A DNA stretch of 64,000 nucleotides from Amycolatopsis sp. GM8 (GCF_021653975.1 NZ_JAJKFK010000007.1:248001-312000); one strand, 5' to 3'; shown: positions 46,287-55,907, counted from the stretch's first letter. Notes: generated from the letters alone by a model not told the origin. A program made the numbers and translations.

Positions 46287-47219
46287 ATGAGCCGCCGTCC
46301 GGACGCCCCGTTGCCGCCGCGCAACGGGCTCGATCCTGCCCGGATGCGGCTGCCCGTCGACGGCCACTGGGCGACGATCCGTGATCACCTCGTGGACCGG
46401 ATCCCCCGGCTGTCACCGCAGCGGCTGGACGAGATGCTCGCGCAGGAACGGATCGTCGGGCTGGACGGGCCGGTGACCGCGCGGACACCGTTCAAGGGCG
46501 GCATGTACATCTGGTTCCACCGCGACCTGCCCGACGAGACCCCGGTGCCGTTCGAGATCACGGTCGTGCACGCGGACGAAAACCTCGTGGTGGTGGACAA
46601 ACCGCACTTCCTGGCGACGATCCCCCGTGGTCAGCACGTGGTGGAGACCGCGCTCGTGCGGCTGCGGCGGGACCTCGGGCTGCCCGAGCTGAGCCCCGCG
46701 CACCGGCTCGACCGGGTCACCGCCGGGCTGCTGATGTTCGTCATCCGCCGCGAGCACCGGGGCGCGTACCAGACGTTGTTCTCCGATCGCAAGGTACGCA
46801 AGGAATACGAGGCGATCGCGCCGTTCGATCCCGCGCTCGCGATGCCGCGCACAGTGCGCAGCCGGATCGTGAAGGAACGCGGAGTCGTTACCGCGCAAGA
46901 GGTTCCGGGCGAGCCGAACGCGGAGACGTTCGTCGAACTGGTGGCGCATTCCGGCAACCTCGGCCGGTACCGGCTGGTGCCCGCGACGGGGCGCACGCAC
47001 CAGCTGCGCGTCCACATGAGCCGGCTCGGCATCCCGATCCTGGGCGACCGGTTCTATCCCGTCGTGGAGGAAACGCCGTTGCACGACTTCAGCCGGCCGT
47101 TGCAGCTGCTGGCGAAGACGCTGGAGTTCACCGATCCGCTTTCCGGTGCACAACGGCGGTTCGAGAGCCGCCTCGTCTTGCGGGCGTGGGAATCCTTTGC
47201 CGAATGGGAATCCCGGTAG
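46287..47219 (+). CDS. RluA-family pseudouridine synthase
   Basis: A 310-residue pseudouridine synthase. The active-site Asp is in SPAHRLDRVTAGLLMF, and the domain continues with RKVRKEYEAIAPF and TGRTHQLRVHMSRLGIPILG. There is no S4 domain of the RluC/D type; about 75 N-terminal residues are a variable extension (DGHWATIRDHLVDRI). The RNA target is unknown, rRNA or tRNA. The ATG at 46287 is divergent from the parE gene, 142 bases away. A hairpin follows the stop. Confidence 0.92.
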   Translation: MSRRPDAPLPPRNGLDPARMRLPVDGHWATIRDHLVDRIPRLSPQRLDEMLAQERIVGLDGPVTARTPFKGGMYIWFHRDLPDETPVPFEITVVHADENLVVVDKPHFLATIPRGQHVVETALVRLRRDLGLPELSPAHRLDRVTAGLLMFVIRREHRGAYQTLFSDRKVRKEYEAIAPFDPALAMPRTVRSRIVKERGVVTAQEVPGEPNAETFVELVAHSGNLGRYRLVPATGRTHQLRVHMSRLGIPILGDRFYPVVEETPLHDFSRPLQLLAKTLEFTDPLSGAQRRFESRLVLRAWESFAEWESR

Positions 47220-47229
47220 TCACGACGAG

Positions 47230-47256
47230 GTCCAGACCACTAGACGCGGTCTGGAC
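47230..47256 (+). terminator. Terminator hairpin after the pseudouridine synthase
   Basis: GTCCAGACC (47230-47238), loop of 9, GGTCTGGAC (47248-47256): perfect 9-bp stem starting 11 bases after the stop, without a T-run, as is usual in high-GC actinobacteria. Confidence 0.65.
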
Positions 47257-47458
47257 GCCTAGCAGAACGCGGTCGACAGCTGACAGAGAGTAATTCGGGC
47301 AGCCATCGTGCCTGTTCGGCTGCCGACGACTCCGCGAATCCGGTCGAATGCGGCGCGGTACGGGAATTCGGTTCTACACTGGAGTCGTGAGCCGGCGGAC
47401 CACCGCCGCTCACCGGCAGCCCAGCGCTCACCTCCCCCTCGGAGCGCCGAGGCGCCGT

Positions 47459-47498
47459 GTGGTCCCTGGCGAGACCCCCCTGCCTCGCCGGGGACCAC
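47459..47498. promoter_or_regulatory. 15-bp leader hairpin upstream of the LigD-type gene
   Basis: GTGGTCCC-T-GGCGAG (47459-47473), loop of 10, CTCGCC-G-GGGACCAC (47484-47498): 14 of 15 pairs, one mismatch. It ends 47 bases before the ATG. It could be a leader structure or the end of an unseen transcript. Confidence 0.5.
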
Positions 47499-47545
47499 CC
47501 CGACTTCCCGTGCGAACCGGTCCGCGCTGCGGCAAGGTGGGACGC

Positions 47546-48475
47546 ATGACCGGGGAACGGATCACGGTGCGGGTGGACGGGCGTCACCTGACGCTGTCCA
47601 ATCTGGACAAGGTGCTCTACCCTGTCGCCGGTTTCACCAAGCGTGACGTGATCGACTACTACGCGCGGATCGCCCCGGTCATGCTGCCGCACCTGCGCAA
47701 ACGGCCGGTCACGTTCCGTCGCTACCCCGAAGGCGTGGACCGCGAGCCGTTCTACGAGAAGGACGCCGGGCGGCACGCGCCGGACTGGGTCAAGACCGCG
47801 CGGATCGTCAGCCACCACCGCGGCGAGGGCACCAACAGGTACCCGCTGGTCGACGACGTGCCGACACTGATCTGGGCGGCGAACCTCGCGGCACTGGAGC
47901 TGCACGTTCCACAATGGACGGTCGGGCCGAAGGACGCGCGCCGCAACCCGGACCTGCTGGTGTTCGACCTGGACCCGGGAGAGCCCGCGACGGTCGTCGA
48001 GTGCTGCCGGGTCGCGCGCTGGCTCGAGGCGGCGCTGACCGCCGACGGGCTGACGGTGTTCGCGAAGACCAGCGGCTCGAAGGGACTCCAGCTCTACAGC
48101 GCGATCCGCACCCGAAGGCCCGAGGCACCGTCGGAGTACGCGGAGGCGCTCGCCCGCCGGCTCGCCATCGAGCACCCGGACCTGGTGGTCGCGCGGATGA
48201 CGAAGGCGCTGCGACCGGGCAAGGTGTTCATCGACTGGAGCCAGAACAGCCCGTCGAAGACGACGGTGGCGCCGTACTCGTTGCGCGGCCGGGAAACCCC
48301 GACCGTCTCGACCCCGGTCACCTGGGACGAGGTTGCCGCCTGCCGCCGGGTCGGCGACATGACGTTCACCAGTGCCGACGCACTGGAACGAGTGGAAAGC
48401 CTCGGTGATCTTTTCGCCGGACTCGCGGAAAACCGGGTGATTCTGCCCCAGCCTGCGGGCCGGCCCGGAAAATAA
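47546..48475 (+). CDS. ligD: LigD-type polymerase (primase) domain protein
   Basis: A 309-residue archaeo-eukaryotic-primase-like polymerase, as found in the LigD proteins of bacterial non-homologous end joining. Motifs are visible: LSNLDKVLYPVAGFTKRDVI, the metal-binding LLVFDLDPGEPA, the SxGxx loop KTSGSKGLQLY and VFIDWSQNSPSKTTVAPYSL. No ligase or phosphoesterase domain is fused and no Ku gene is nearby, so it acts as a separate subunit or in another gap-filling role. The ATG at 47546 has AAGGTGG upstream. The gene is flanked by gene-poor stretches. A 14-bp direct repeat spans its stop codon (48458-48471, 48486-48499). Confidence 0.93.
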   Translation: MTGERITVRVDGRHLTLSNLDKVLYPVAGFTKRDVIDYYARIAPVMLPHLRKRPVTFRRYPEGVDREPFYEKDAGRHAPDWVKTARIVSHHRGEGTNRYPLVDDVPTLIWAANLAALELHVPQWTVGPKDARRNPDLLVFDLDPGEPATVVECCRVARWLEAALTADGLTVFAKTSGSKGLQLYSAIRTRRPEAPSEYAEALARRLAIEHPDLVVARMTKALRPGKVFIDWSQNSPSKTTVAPYSLRGRETPTVSTPVTWDEVAACRRVGDMTFTSADALERVESLGDLFAGLAENRVILPQPAGRPGK

Positions 48476-48844
48476 ACAACAATCCGGCCGGCCCGGAAAC
48501 CGCCGCCCCGCGCGAATGCCGGAACTGCCGCCGCCGAACAGCCCATCGTTCGAATTAACTTCCGGCGAATAAGCCGGGTTCCGCGGCGTACGGTCCGTGG
48601 TCGTGAAAGCGCTTACAGTGCACGTCAACCCAGTTGGCGGCAGGCACTGGTACATCCAGTTGATCACCGGTGACCCAGCGGAGCGAGCGGCCGGTGAAAT
48701 CGCGTTTTCGGCTGGCGACGTTACGCCGATTGAACACTTGACAAGCACGGGCAATCTGCGGTTGTCTCCTACGCGCTTCGGCGTCATCGGGGACATTTCG
48801 AAATTGACGGTTTCCGCGAGTTCACGAATCGGGCAGCCTTGAAA
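48476..48844. other. 369-base AT-richer stretch upstream of the conservon
   Basis: Clearly lower in GC than its neighbours and without a supported gene. An 81-residue open frame (48597-48842) has no ribosome site or family likeness. A TTGACA hexamer lies at 48738-48743 but no good -10 is spaced for it. A small stem CCGGC/GCCGG (48562-48577) is present. It presumably holds the conservon promoter. Confidence 0.55.
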
Positions 48845-51160
48845 ATGGAACAAGCCGCGCCGGCTCCGCGGCGGCCGGGCCAGGCAGCCTGGCCACCCAG
48901 CGGCTGGAGCCTCCGAACGAAGATCTCCGTCGTGCTCCTGGTGCCGGTGATCGTCGCACTGACACTGGCCGGCGCGCGCATCCAGACCGAGCTGGCTCAG
49001 GCGAGCCGGCTGTCCGCGGTCCGCGACCAGCTGCCGGTCGTGCAGGGCGTGGCGGAGCTGGCCGATCTCGTCGACCAGGAGATGGTGGCCGCGGCGTCCG
49101 TGCCCGCCGGCACCACCCCGACCTCGCAGATCGACGCGGTCAACGCGAAGGTGACCGAGATCCAGCGCGAGGCCGATTTCGCGCATTTGCCGACCGACCT
49201 CGGCCGCGGGCTCGACACCGCGCTCGGCAGGCTCGCCGGGCTGCGCACCGCGAACGCGGGCGGCGATCCGGTCGGCACCACCACCAGCTACCGCGACATC
49301 GTGTACTCGCTCGCCGAAATCGTGCCGGTCCTGGTCGCCGCCGCGGGCGACAGCAACCTCGACCTGGCGGCGGGCACCGCGCGCTCACTCGTGCAGCTGC
49401 GCACCACGCTCGCCGTGCAGGAGGCGCTGCTGCGCTCGATCAAGCCCAATACCGCCGACCAGGCGGCGCTCGCCGCCGCGGCACAGGCCGCCGCCGAGGA
49501 GTCCGTGATCAGCGGCCAGGTCCAGCGCGGCCTGAGCGCCGATGCCGTGGCCCGGTTCACTTCGGCGACGGCCTCGGCCGTCGACCGCCGCGCCGTGCTC
49601 CAGTCCACGCTCGCGGCCGACCGCCGCGCCGAGCTGAGCGGGCTGCTGCTGCCGATCGCCACCGAAAGCGCGGGGCTGGGCGATCTGGTCACCGAGACGT
49701 TCGCGTCGCTGTCGAACACGATCTCCGCGCAGACCGACGACAGCCGCTCCAGCGCCCTGCGCGACACTGCGCTGGTGATCGGGGCCTTGCTCGGCGCGCT
49801 CGCGATCGCGCTGTGGATGGCGCGTTCGGTGGTCTTGCCGGTGCGCCGGCTGCACGCCGCGGCGCTCGAAGCCGCGCACCAGCGGCTGCCCGACACGATC
49901 GAACGCGTCCGCAGGGGCGAGGAGGTGCCGCCGGTGGTGCCGGTCGGCATCACCACCGGCGAGGAGATCGGCCAGCTGGCGCACGCGTTCGACGACATGC
50001 AGCGCCAAGCCGTCCGCCTGGCCGGTGAGCAGGCGGAGTTGCGCAAGCAGGTCAGCGAGATGTTCATGACGCTCGCCCGGCGCAGCCAGTCGATGGTGGA
50101 GCTGCAGCTGACCGTGCTGGAGCGGCTCGAGTCCAACGAGCGCGACCCGCAGCGGCTCGACGAGCTGTTCCGCCTCGACCACCTCGCGACCCGCCTGCGC
50201 CGCAACGGCGAGAACCTCCAAGTGCTCGCCGGCGGCTCCCCCGCCCGCCAGGACGCCGGGCCGGTGTCGATGGTGGAACTGTTGCGGGGCGCCACTTCCG
50301 AGGTCAAGGACTACAAGCGCGTCTCGCTCGTCAACGTGCCCAACGGGTCGGTGCGCGCGCACGCGGCCTCCGACGTCGTGCACATCCTGGCCGAGCTGCT
50401 GGAGAACGCGACGCGGTTCTCCCCACCGGAGGAGAAGGTGTACCTGACCGCGGACCGCGGCAGCGACGGCGGGCTGCTCGTCGAGGTCGTGGACAACGGG
50501 CTGGGCATGACCACCGAAGACCTCGACGCGGCCAACCACCGGCTCGCCGCCGGCGACATCGTGAGCCCGGAAACCGCGCGGCGGATGGGTTTGTTCGTGG
50601 TGGGGCGGCTCGCCCAGCTGCACGGGGTGACGGTCCGGATGCGGCCGACGATGACCCGCGCCGGGCGGACCGGGGTCACCGCGAGCGTGCACCTGCCCGG
50701 TGAGCTGATCATCGCCGACGGCGGTGCGGTGAACGGTGAGCAGCACGTCAACGGCACCGCCTACATCGCCGTGCCGCGCCAGCCGGTGGTGGTGCCGTCC
50801 CAGCCGCAGGTCCGCACGCCGATCTTCGAGCGGGTCGTGTCGAACTGGTTCACCGAGCACACCCCGGACGAGTCGGCCGAGTCCCCGGCCCCGTCGCGGA
50901 ACTGGGTCACCCCCGCCGACGAGGCCCGCCTCGCCGCGGAGACCGCGGTGCGCCCGTCGACGCCGCCTGTCGTCACCGACGCGGGACTGCCGACCCGCGA
51001 GCCCGGCGCGCAGCTCGCGCCCGGCGCCGCGCTGCCCCGGACGAAAACGCGGGCGCAAACCGACTTCCGCGACCCGGTCGCCGTCCGAAACAACCTGTCC
51101 AGGCACTACAACGGCATGCGGGCTGCCCGGCAGCGCACCGCTGACGAGGAGAGATCGTGA
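48845..51160 (+). CDS. cvnA: Conservon sensor-kinase-like protein CvnA
   Basis: A 771-residue membrane protein: N-terminal span ([20 protein letters not shown]), a large extracellular helical region of about 260 residues, a second span ([18 protein letters not shown]), HAMP-like linker, and a HATPase domain ([56 protein letters not shown]). The usual phosphoacceptor His helix is atypical, as in other conservon kinases. The tail is Pro/Ala-rich. It is the first of four overlapping genes (cvnABCD), which in streptomycetes form a G-protein-like signalling complex at the membrane. A TTG two codons upstream is an alternative start. Confidence 0.93.
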   Translation: MEQAAPAPRRPGQAAWPPSGWSLRTKISVVLLVPVIVALTLAGARIQTELAQASRLSAVRDQLPVVQGVAELADLVDQEMVAAASVPAGTTPTSQIDAVNAKVTEIQREADFAHLPTDLGRGLDTALGRLAGLRTANAGGDPVGTTTSYRDIVYSLAEIVPVLVAAAGDSNLDLAAGTARSLVQLRTTLAVQEALLRSIKPNTADQAALAAAAQAAAEESVISGQVQRGLSADAVARFTSATASAVDRRAVLQSTLAADRRAELSGLLLPIATESAGLGDLVTETFASLSNTISAQTDDSRSSALRDTALVIGALLGALAIALWMARSVVLPVRRLHAAALEAAHQRLPDTIERVRRGEEVPPVVPVGITTGEEIGQLAHAFDDMQRQAVRLAGEQAELRKQVSEMFMTLARRSQSMVELQLTVLERLESNERDPQRLDELFRLDHLATRLRRNGENLQVLAGGSPARQDAGPVSMVELLRGATSEVKDYKRVSLVNVPNGSVRAHAASDVVHILAELLENATRFSPPEEKVYLTADRGSDGGLLVEVVDNGLGMTTEDLDAANHRLAAGDIVSPETARRMGLFVVGRLAQLHGVTVRMRPTMTRAGRTGVTASVHLPGELIIADGGAVNGEQHVNGTAYIAVPRQPVVVPSQPQVRTPIFERVVSNWFTEHTPDESAESPAPSRNWVTPADEARLAAETAVRPSTPPVVTDAGLPTREPGAQLAPGAALPRTKTRAQTDFRDPVAVRNNLSRHYNGMRAARQRTADEERS

Positions 51161-51630
51161 CCCACTCATCGACCGCACCGTCCCCCAGCTGGCTCGTCTC
51201 CGCGTTCACCGAGGAGGTCGCCGGGGTCGCCCACGCGGCGCTGGTCTCGGCCGACGGCCTGCTCGTGGCCGCGTCCCAGGGCCTGCCGCGGGACCGGGCC
51301 GACCAGCTGTCCGCGATCGCCTCCGGCCTGTCCAGCCTCGCGCTGGGCACCTCGGAGCTGTTCACCGCGGGCCGGGTCGTCCAGTCGGTGATCGAGATGG
51401 AGGAGGGTTTCCTGCTCCTGATGAGTGTCGGCGACGGCTCGAACCTCGTCGTGCTCGCCAGCCCCGGCTGCGACATCGGCCTGGTCGGCTACGAGATGAC
51501 GCTGCTGGTGGACCGGGTCGGCAAGATGGTCGACACGCCGCTGAGGGCCGCACCGGCAGCGGCGGCCGCGGCACGCGCCGCCTCCGCGGGAGGCGGTGGT
51601 CGGGCGACGGGTGGGCGGGGACGTGAGTGA
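51157..51630 (+). CDS. cvnB: Roadblock/LC7-domain protein CvnB
   Basis: A 157-residue roadblock/LC7 protein, GTPase-activating-like partner of CvnD. The core is [20 protein letters not shown], followed by [14 protein letters not shown] and [18 protein letters not shown]; the last 30 residues are an Ala/Gly-rich tail. The GTG overlaps the cvnA stop (GTGA). It ends eight bases inside the cvnC gene. Confidence 0.94.
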   Translation: MTHSSTAPSPSWLVSAFTEEVAGVAHAALVSADGLLVAASQGLPRDRADQLSAIASGLSSLALGTSELFTAGRVVQSVIEMEEGFLLLMSVGDGSNLVVLASPGCDIGLVGYEMTLLVDRVGKMVDTPLRAAPAAAAAARAASAGGGGRATGGRGRE

Positions 51631-51979
51631 TCCGGGGCCGCCGTCGCTGGCGCGCCCCTACGCCTGGACCGAGGGCCGGACGCGACCCGCGGTCGAGCTC
51701 GCGATCGAGGCACTCGTGGAGACGACTGCGGAGGGGCGCTCGGTGCCGTTCAACCGGGCGAGCCCGCAGTCCATGGTGACCCAGCTGTGCCTGCAACCAC
51801 GGTCATTAGCCGAGGTCGCGGCGTATCTGGCGGTGCCGCTTCAGGTGGCCAGAGTGCTCGTGGCGGATCTGCTGGGTTCGGGGTGGGTCATCGTGCGAGA
51901 CACTCTTTCCGACAACGCGTCCTGGGACGAACGACACGATCTGCTGGAAAGGGTCCTCGGTGGACTACGCACACTATGA
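51623..51979 (+). CDS. cvnC: DUF742-family protein CvnC
   Basis: A 118-residue DUF742 protein, the third conservon component, predicted to be a winged-helix fold. It shows the family opening [20 protein letters not shown] and the later [19 protein letters not shown] and [13 protein letters not shown]. The GTG at 51623 gives the family-typical start ([12 protein letters not shown]); an earlier in-frame start adds nine residues within cvnB. It overlaps cvnB by 8 bases and cvnD by 20. It probably bridges the kinase-like protein and the GTPase. Confidence 0.93.
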   Translation: MSDPGPPSLARPYAWTEGRTRPAVELAIEALVETTAEGRSVPFNRASPQSMVTQLCLQPRSLAEVAAYLAVPLQVARVLVADLLGSGWVIVRDTLSDNASWDERHDLLERVLGGLRTL

Positions 51980-52541
51980 GACTACGAACGGGGTCACCTC
52001 GGCGAAGATCATCGTCGCGGGCGGTTTCGGCGTCGGCAAGACCACCTTTGTCGGCGCGCTCTCGGAGATCAACCCGCTGCGCACCGAGGCGGTGATGACG
52101 GCGGCCTCCGCCGGGATCGACGAGCTCACCGAGGTGCCGAACAAGACCTCGACCACGGTCGCGATGGACTTCGGCCGGATCACCCTCGCCGACGACCTGG
52201 TGCTGTACCTGTTCGGCACGCCGGGCCAGCACCGGTTCTGGTTCATGTGGGACGACCTGGTGCGCGGCGCGATCGGCGCGGTCGTGCTGGTCGACACCCG
52301 GCGCCTGGCCGACAGCTTCGCGGCGATCGACTTCTTCGAGTCGCGCGGGCTGCCGTTCCTGATCGCGATCAACAAGTTCGACGACGTGCAGCGGCACTCG
52401 ACCGAGGACGTCCGCAACGCCCTCGCGATCCCGGCCAATGTCCCCGTCATCACCTGTGACGCTCGTTCGACCGAATCGACCAAGCACGCGCTCATCGCCG
52501 CCACGGAACACGCCATGGCCCAGCTGACCGCGGCAAAGTAG
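51960..52541 (+). CDS. cvnD: Conservon small GTPase CvnD
   Basis: A 193-residue Ras-like GTPase: Walker A VAGGFGVGKTTFVGALS, switch II LFGTPGQHRFWFMWDDL, and the base-specificity motif AINKFDDVQ. It lacks lipid-anchor signals and is held at the membrane by its partners. The GTG start lies inside cvnC. It is the last of the four overlapping genes; a small open frame and a MHYT-domain gene follow. Confidence 0.95.
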   Translation: MDYAHYETTNGVTSAKIIVAGGFGVGKTTFVGALSEINPLRTEAVMTAASAGIDELTEVPNKTSTTVAMDFGRITLADDLVLYLFGTPGQHRFWFMWDDLVRGAIGAVVLVDTRRLADSFAAIDFFESRGLPFLIAINKFDDVQRHSTEDVRNALAIPANVPVITCDARSTESTKHALIAATEHAMAQLTAAK

Positions 52542-52568
52542 GCACCCCCTCAAAGGAGGCTTTTCACC

Positions 52569-52751
52569 ATGCTGTCAACCGGCACCGCTGCGGGTTCTGA
52601 GGTGGTTCCTCGCGAGGACAGCGCCGACGTGGTGAATTGGCCATTCATGAGGGGGCGATCCCGGAGCGAGGGGCCGCCTCAGGTTCCGCTACCCGCACCG
52701 CCGGCAAGGCCAGGTCAATACGATCCCTCAGGAGGCTCCCCGTGGACATGA
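52569..52751 (+). CDS. Small open frame with strong ribosome site, possible leader peptide
   Basis: A 60-residue frame whose ATG is preceded by AAAGGAGG at optimal spacing, one of the best ribosome sites in the window. It runs from just after cvnD and its stop overlaps the first codons of the MHYT gene by ten bases. The peptide (LSTGTAAGSEVVPREDSADV and a Pro-rich end) has no membrane span and no known family. It may be translated to couple the MHYT gene to the conservon, or be a genuine small protein. Confidence 0.45.
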   Translation: MLSTGTAAGSEVVPREDSADVVNWPFMRGRSRSEGPPQVPLPAPPARPGQYDPSGGSPWT

Positions 52752-53515
52752 ACCATGTCCAGCACTTCGCGCTGGGCGGCTGGTTGCTGGTGCTCGCCTA
52801 CCTCACCTCGGTGGCGGGCTGCACCGTCGGCCTCGCGTGCACGCTGCACGCGCGCTACGCGACCACCACCCGGACGCGGCTCGGCTGGCTCGGGCTGGCG
52901 TCGCTGTCGCTGGGCGGGATCGGTATCTGGCTCATGCATTTCGTCGCGGTGCTCGGCTTCGCGACGCCGGGGATGCCCGTGCGCTACGACATCCTGTGGA
53001 CGGTGCTGTCGGCGGTCCTGGCGGTGGCCGCGGTGTTCGGCGGGTTGCTGGTGTTCGGGGTGCGGACGCGGTTCGCGTGGTGGCGGCTGATCGTGGCCGG
53101 GCTCATCACGGGCGGCGCGGTGAACCTCATGCACTACACGGGCATGCGGGCGCTGGAGATCAAGGGCACCATCGGCTACAACGCCGGCCTGGTGATCCTG
53201 TCGATCGTGATCGCCGTCGTCGCCGCGACGGCCGCGCTGTGGTTCACCGTCGCGCTCGACAAGCCGCTGCACCGGCTGGCGGCCGGGCTGATCGCGGGCG
53301 TCGCCGTGACGGGCATGCACTACACCGGCATGGCGGCGATGGAGGTACACCTGGACATGTCGGCGCCCGACCCGTCCGGGGTCGAGGTCTTCTCGTTCCT
53401 GTTCCCCGTGTTCGTGCTGGCCGCGTTCGCGCTGGCCATCCCCATCTGCGCCGTTCTGCTGGCCCCGGCCCCCGGCTCCCGCCGGGAACCCGAGCACATG
53501 CCGGTGCGAGTCTGA
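52742..53515 (+). CDS. MHYT-domain seven-span membrane protein
   Basis: A 257-residue membrane protein with about seven spans and three MHYT-like motifs (IWLMHFVAVLG, NLMHYTGMRAL, TGMHYTGMAAM). MHYT modules are thought to bind copper and to sense gases such as O2, CO or NO. No signalling output domain (GGDEF, kinase) is fused, so it must talk to a partner; the adjacent conservon is a candidate. The GTG at 52742 has CAGGAGG upstream; ATG at 52748 is an alternative. Confidence 0.92.
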   Translation: MDMNHVQHFALGGWLLVLAYLTSVAGCTVGLACTLHARYATTTRTRLGWLGLASLSLGGIGIWLMHFVAVLGFATPGMPVRYDILWTVLSAVLAVAAVFGGLLVFGVRTRFAWWRLIVAGLITGGAVNLMHYTGMRALEIKGTIGYNAGLVILSIVIAVVAATAALWFTVALDKPLHRLAAGLIAGVAVTGMHYTGMAAMEVHLDMSAPDPSGVEVFSFLFPVFVLAAFALAIPICAVLLAPAPGSRREPEHMPVRV

Positions 53516-53516
53516 G

Positions 53517-54680
53517 TCAACCCGTGACGGCCGGGAGGATCCGGCCCCGGACCTCGCCGAAACCCAGCCGGCCGCCGTCGGTCGCGGGGGCCGTCGCGGT
53601 GATCGCGACCTCGTCGCCGTCTTCGAGGAAACTCCGCGGTTCCCCGGCAACCTCGATCGGCTCGGCGCCGCCCCAGGTGAGTTCGATGAAGGCGCCGCGC
53701 TGATCCTTCGCCGGGCCCGAGATCGTGCCCGACGCGTACAGGTCGCCGGTGCGCGTGCTCGCCCCGTTGACCGTCAGGTGCGCCAGCATCTGCGCGGGCG
53801 ACCAGTACATCTCCCGGTACGGCGGCCGCGAGACCTGCTGCCCGTTCCACGCGACCGCCAGCTCGATGTCGAGTCCCCAGGGCTCGCGTTCGCGCAGATA
53901 CGGCAACAGATCGCGGGCCGGCACCGGCACCCGCGCGGCCTCCAGCGCCGCCAGCGGCACCACCCACGGCGAGATGGACGTCGCGAAACTCTTGCCCAGG
54001 AACGGTCCCAGCGGCACGTACTCCCACGCCTGGATGTCCCGCGCCGACCAGTCGTTCACCAGCACCGCCCCGAAGACCCGGTCCGCGAAGTCCGAAGTGG
54101 ACAGTGGCTTCGCCGACCCGCTGCCGACGATGAAACCCAGCTCGGCTTCGATGTCCAGCCTGCGGGACGGGCCGAACGCCGGGGCCGGCTCGTCCGGCGG
54201 CTTCCGCTGGCCGCACGGGCGGACGATGTCCGTGCCCGACACGACGACGGTGCCCGCGCGACCGTGGTAGCCGACCGGCAGGTGCTTCCAGTTCGGCATC
54301 AGCGGCTCGGCGCCCGGCCGGAACAACCGCCCGAGGTTCGCCGCATGGTGCTCCGACGCGTAGAAATCCACGTAGTCCGCGACCTCGATCGGCAGGTGCA
54401 TCGTGACCTCGCCGACCGGGTGCACGGCGTTCCCGGGCAGCTCACCGGAAACCAGCTCGGTGACCCGCCGCCGCACCCGCGCCCAGCGCTCGAAACCCTG
54501 TGCCATGAACGGATTCAGCGCCGGCGCCGCGAACACGTCGTCGCCCAGCGCCGCCGCCAGGTCGACCACCGAGTCCCCGGCGCGCACGCCGACCCGCGGC
54601 GCGGTGCCGGGGGTGGAGAACACGCCGTAAGGCAGGTTGGCCGGCCCGAACAGCGAACCGTCCGGGATCTCGATCCTCAT
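53517..54680 (-). CDS. fahA: Fumarylacetoacetase
   Basis: The last enzyme of tyrosine catabolism, cleaving fumarylacetoacetate to fumarate and acetoacetate. The protein is 387 aa. Active-site blocks are present: YVDFYASEHHAANLGRLFRP with the Asp/His pair, GYHGRAGTVVVSGTD, the metal ligands in RLDIEAELGFIVG, and NDWSARDIQAWEYVPLGPFL. The ATG at 54680 overlaps the hmgA stop (ATGA). It is convergent with the MHYT gene, one base apart. Maleylacetoacetate isomerase is not in the window. Confidence 0.96.
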   Translation of the reverse strand: MRIEIPDGSLFGPANLPYGVFSTPGTAPRVGVRAGDSVVDLAAALGDDVFAAPALNPFMAQGFERWARVRRRVTELVSGELPGNAVHPVGEVTMHLPIEVADYVDFYASEHHAANLGRLFRPGAEPLMPNWKHLPVGYHGRAGTVVVSGTDIVRPCGQRKPPDEPAPAFGPSRRLDIEAELGFIVGSGSAKPLSTSDFADRVFGAVLVNDWSARDIQAWEYVPLGPFLGKSFATSISPWVVPLAALEAARVPVPARDLLPYLREREPWGLDIELAVAWNGQQVSRPPYREMYWSPAQMLAHLTVNGASTRTGDLYASGTISGPAKDQRGAFIELTWGGAEPIEVAGEPRSFLEDGDEVAITATAPATDGGRLGFGEVRGRILPAVTG

Positions 54681-55861
54681 CGCCGCCCCGCCCACGTCCA
54701 GGCATAGCCGGGATCTTCGGCCGCCACGGCGGCTTCGCCGAGTTCCAGCGGCCGGAAGGTGTCGACCATGACCGCCAGCTCGTCGAAGAACTCGGCGCCG
54801 ATGCTGCGCTCGTAGGCGCCCGGCTGCGGGCCGTGCGCGTGCCCGCCAGGATGCAGCGAGACCGAGCCCGGCCCGATGCCGGAACCCTTGCGTGCCTCGT
54901 AGTCCCCGCCGCAGTAGAACATGACTTCGTCGGAGTCCACATTGGAGTGGTAGTACGGCACCGGGATCGCCAGCGGGTGGTAGTCGACCTTGCGGGGCAC
55001 GAAGTTGCAGATCACGAAGCCCTCGCCCTCGAACACCTGGTGCGCGGGTGGCGGCTGGTGCACCCGGCCGGTGATCGGCTCGAAGTCGGCGATGTTGAAC
55101 GTGTACGGGTACAGGCAACCGTCCCAGCCGATCACGTCGAACGGATGCCGTGGACAGACGAACCTGGTGCCCACGATTCCCGTGCTGCCACGGTGTTTGA
55201 CCAGCACCTCCACGTCCTCACCATCGGCGAGCAGCGGTCCGGCCGGGCCGTGCAGATCGCGCTCACAGAACGGAGCGTGCTCCAGCAGCTGCCCGAACCG
55301 GGACAGGTAACGGCGCGCGGGCGTGATGTGCGAGCCGGCCTCGATCGCGTACGCGCGCACGAGCCCCTCGGGCACCCACCGGTGCGTGGTGGCGCGCGGC
55401 AGGATCACGTAGTCGCCGGCGCGGAACGGCAACGCGCCGAACACCGTCTCGACCACACCCCCGCCGGACTCGACGTACACGCATTCGTCGCCGATCGCGT
55501 TGCGGTACAACGGAGATGTCTCGCCGGCTGCGACATACGAGAGCCGCACGTCACCGTTGCCGAGCACAAGCCTTCGGCCGGTCACGATGTCGTGTCGTTT
55601 CCATTCCTCGCCGGGGAACAGCTCGTGAAGCTTCAGATGCCGCGGTTTGAGCGGGTGGTTGGCCGCGGTCGCCTGGTCCGGCAGTTGCCACACCGTCGAG
55701 TCCACGATGGCCGAGGGCACGTGACGGTGGTAGAGCAGCGAGGAATCGCTGGAAAAGCCCTCCTCCCCCATCAGTTCCTCGTAGTACAGACCACCTCCGG
55801 GCGTGCGGTGCTGGGTGTGCCGTTTCGGCGGTATCCGCCCGGCCTGCCGGTAGTACGCCAT
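54677..55861 (-). CDS. hmgA: Homogentisate 1,2-dioxygenase
   Basis: The Fe(II) dioxygenase that opens the ring of homogentisate in the tyrosine/phenylalanine pathway. It is 394 aa, the shorter actinobacterial form. Iron ligands are visible as His and Glu in YYHSNVDSDEVMFYCGG, and His in SLHPGGHAHGPQPGA. The N-terminal cupin-like part begins AYYRQAGRIPPKRHTQHRTP. The ATG has GAGGAGG upstream. It is followed by fahA with an ATGA overlap. A 19-bp operator-like site is 28 bases upstream of the ATG, shared with the MarR gene. Confidence 0.96.
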   Translation of the reverse strand: MAYYRQAGRIPPKRHTQHRTPGGGLYYEELMGEEGFSSDSSLLYHRHVPSAIVDSTVWQLPDQATAANHPLKPRHLKLHELFPGEEWKRHDIVTGRRLVLGNGDVRLSYVAAGETSPLYRNAIGDECVYVESGGGVVETVFGALPFRAGDYVILPRATTHRWVPEGLVRAYAIEAGSHITPARRYLSRFGQLLEHAPFCERDLHGPAGPLLADGEDVEVLVKHRGSTGIVGTRFVCPRHPFDVIGWDGCLYPYTFNIADFEPITGRVHQPPPAHQVFEGEGFVICNFVPRKVDYHPLAIPVPYYHSNVDSDEVMFYCGGDYEARKGSGIGPGSVSLHPGGHAHGPQPGAYERSIGAEFFDELAVMVDTFRPLELGEAAVAAEDPGYAWTWAGRR

Positions 55862-55888
55862 GGCCCTAGCCTCCTCGCTCCGGCCGAT

Positions 55889-55907
55889 ATGGTCAATGTA
55901 TGTACTA
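55889..55907. promoter_or_regulatory. MarR operator candidate upstream of hmgA
   Basis: ATGGTCAATGTATGTACTA, matching in inverse orientation the site upstream of the MarR gene (56434-56452) with one mismatch in 19. The core fits the dyad GNTCA-N5-TGANC, imperfectly. It overlaps the MarR stop codon and precedes hmgA. Confidence 0.7.

Larger units (their letters stand above)
47220..47545. other. 326-base intergenic stretch before the LigD-type gene
   Basis: No gene is supported. It contains a terminator-like hairpin at its left end and a long imperfect hairpin near the LigD-type start. The open frames in it lack ribosome sites and family likeness. Confidence 0.65.

Noticed and set aside
48597-48842. 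81-residue frame upstream of cvnA
   Set aside because: No ribosome site before its GTG, no recognisable domain, and it runs almost to the cvnA start in an AT-rich promoter-like stretch.
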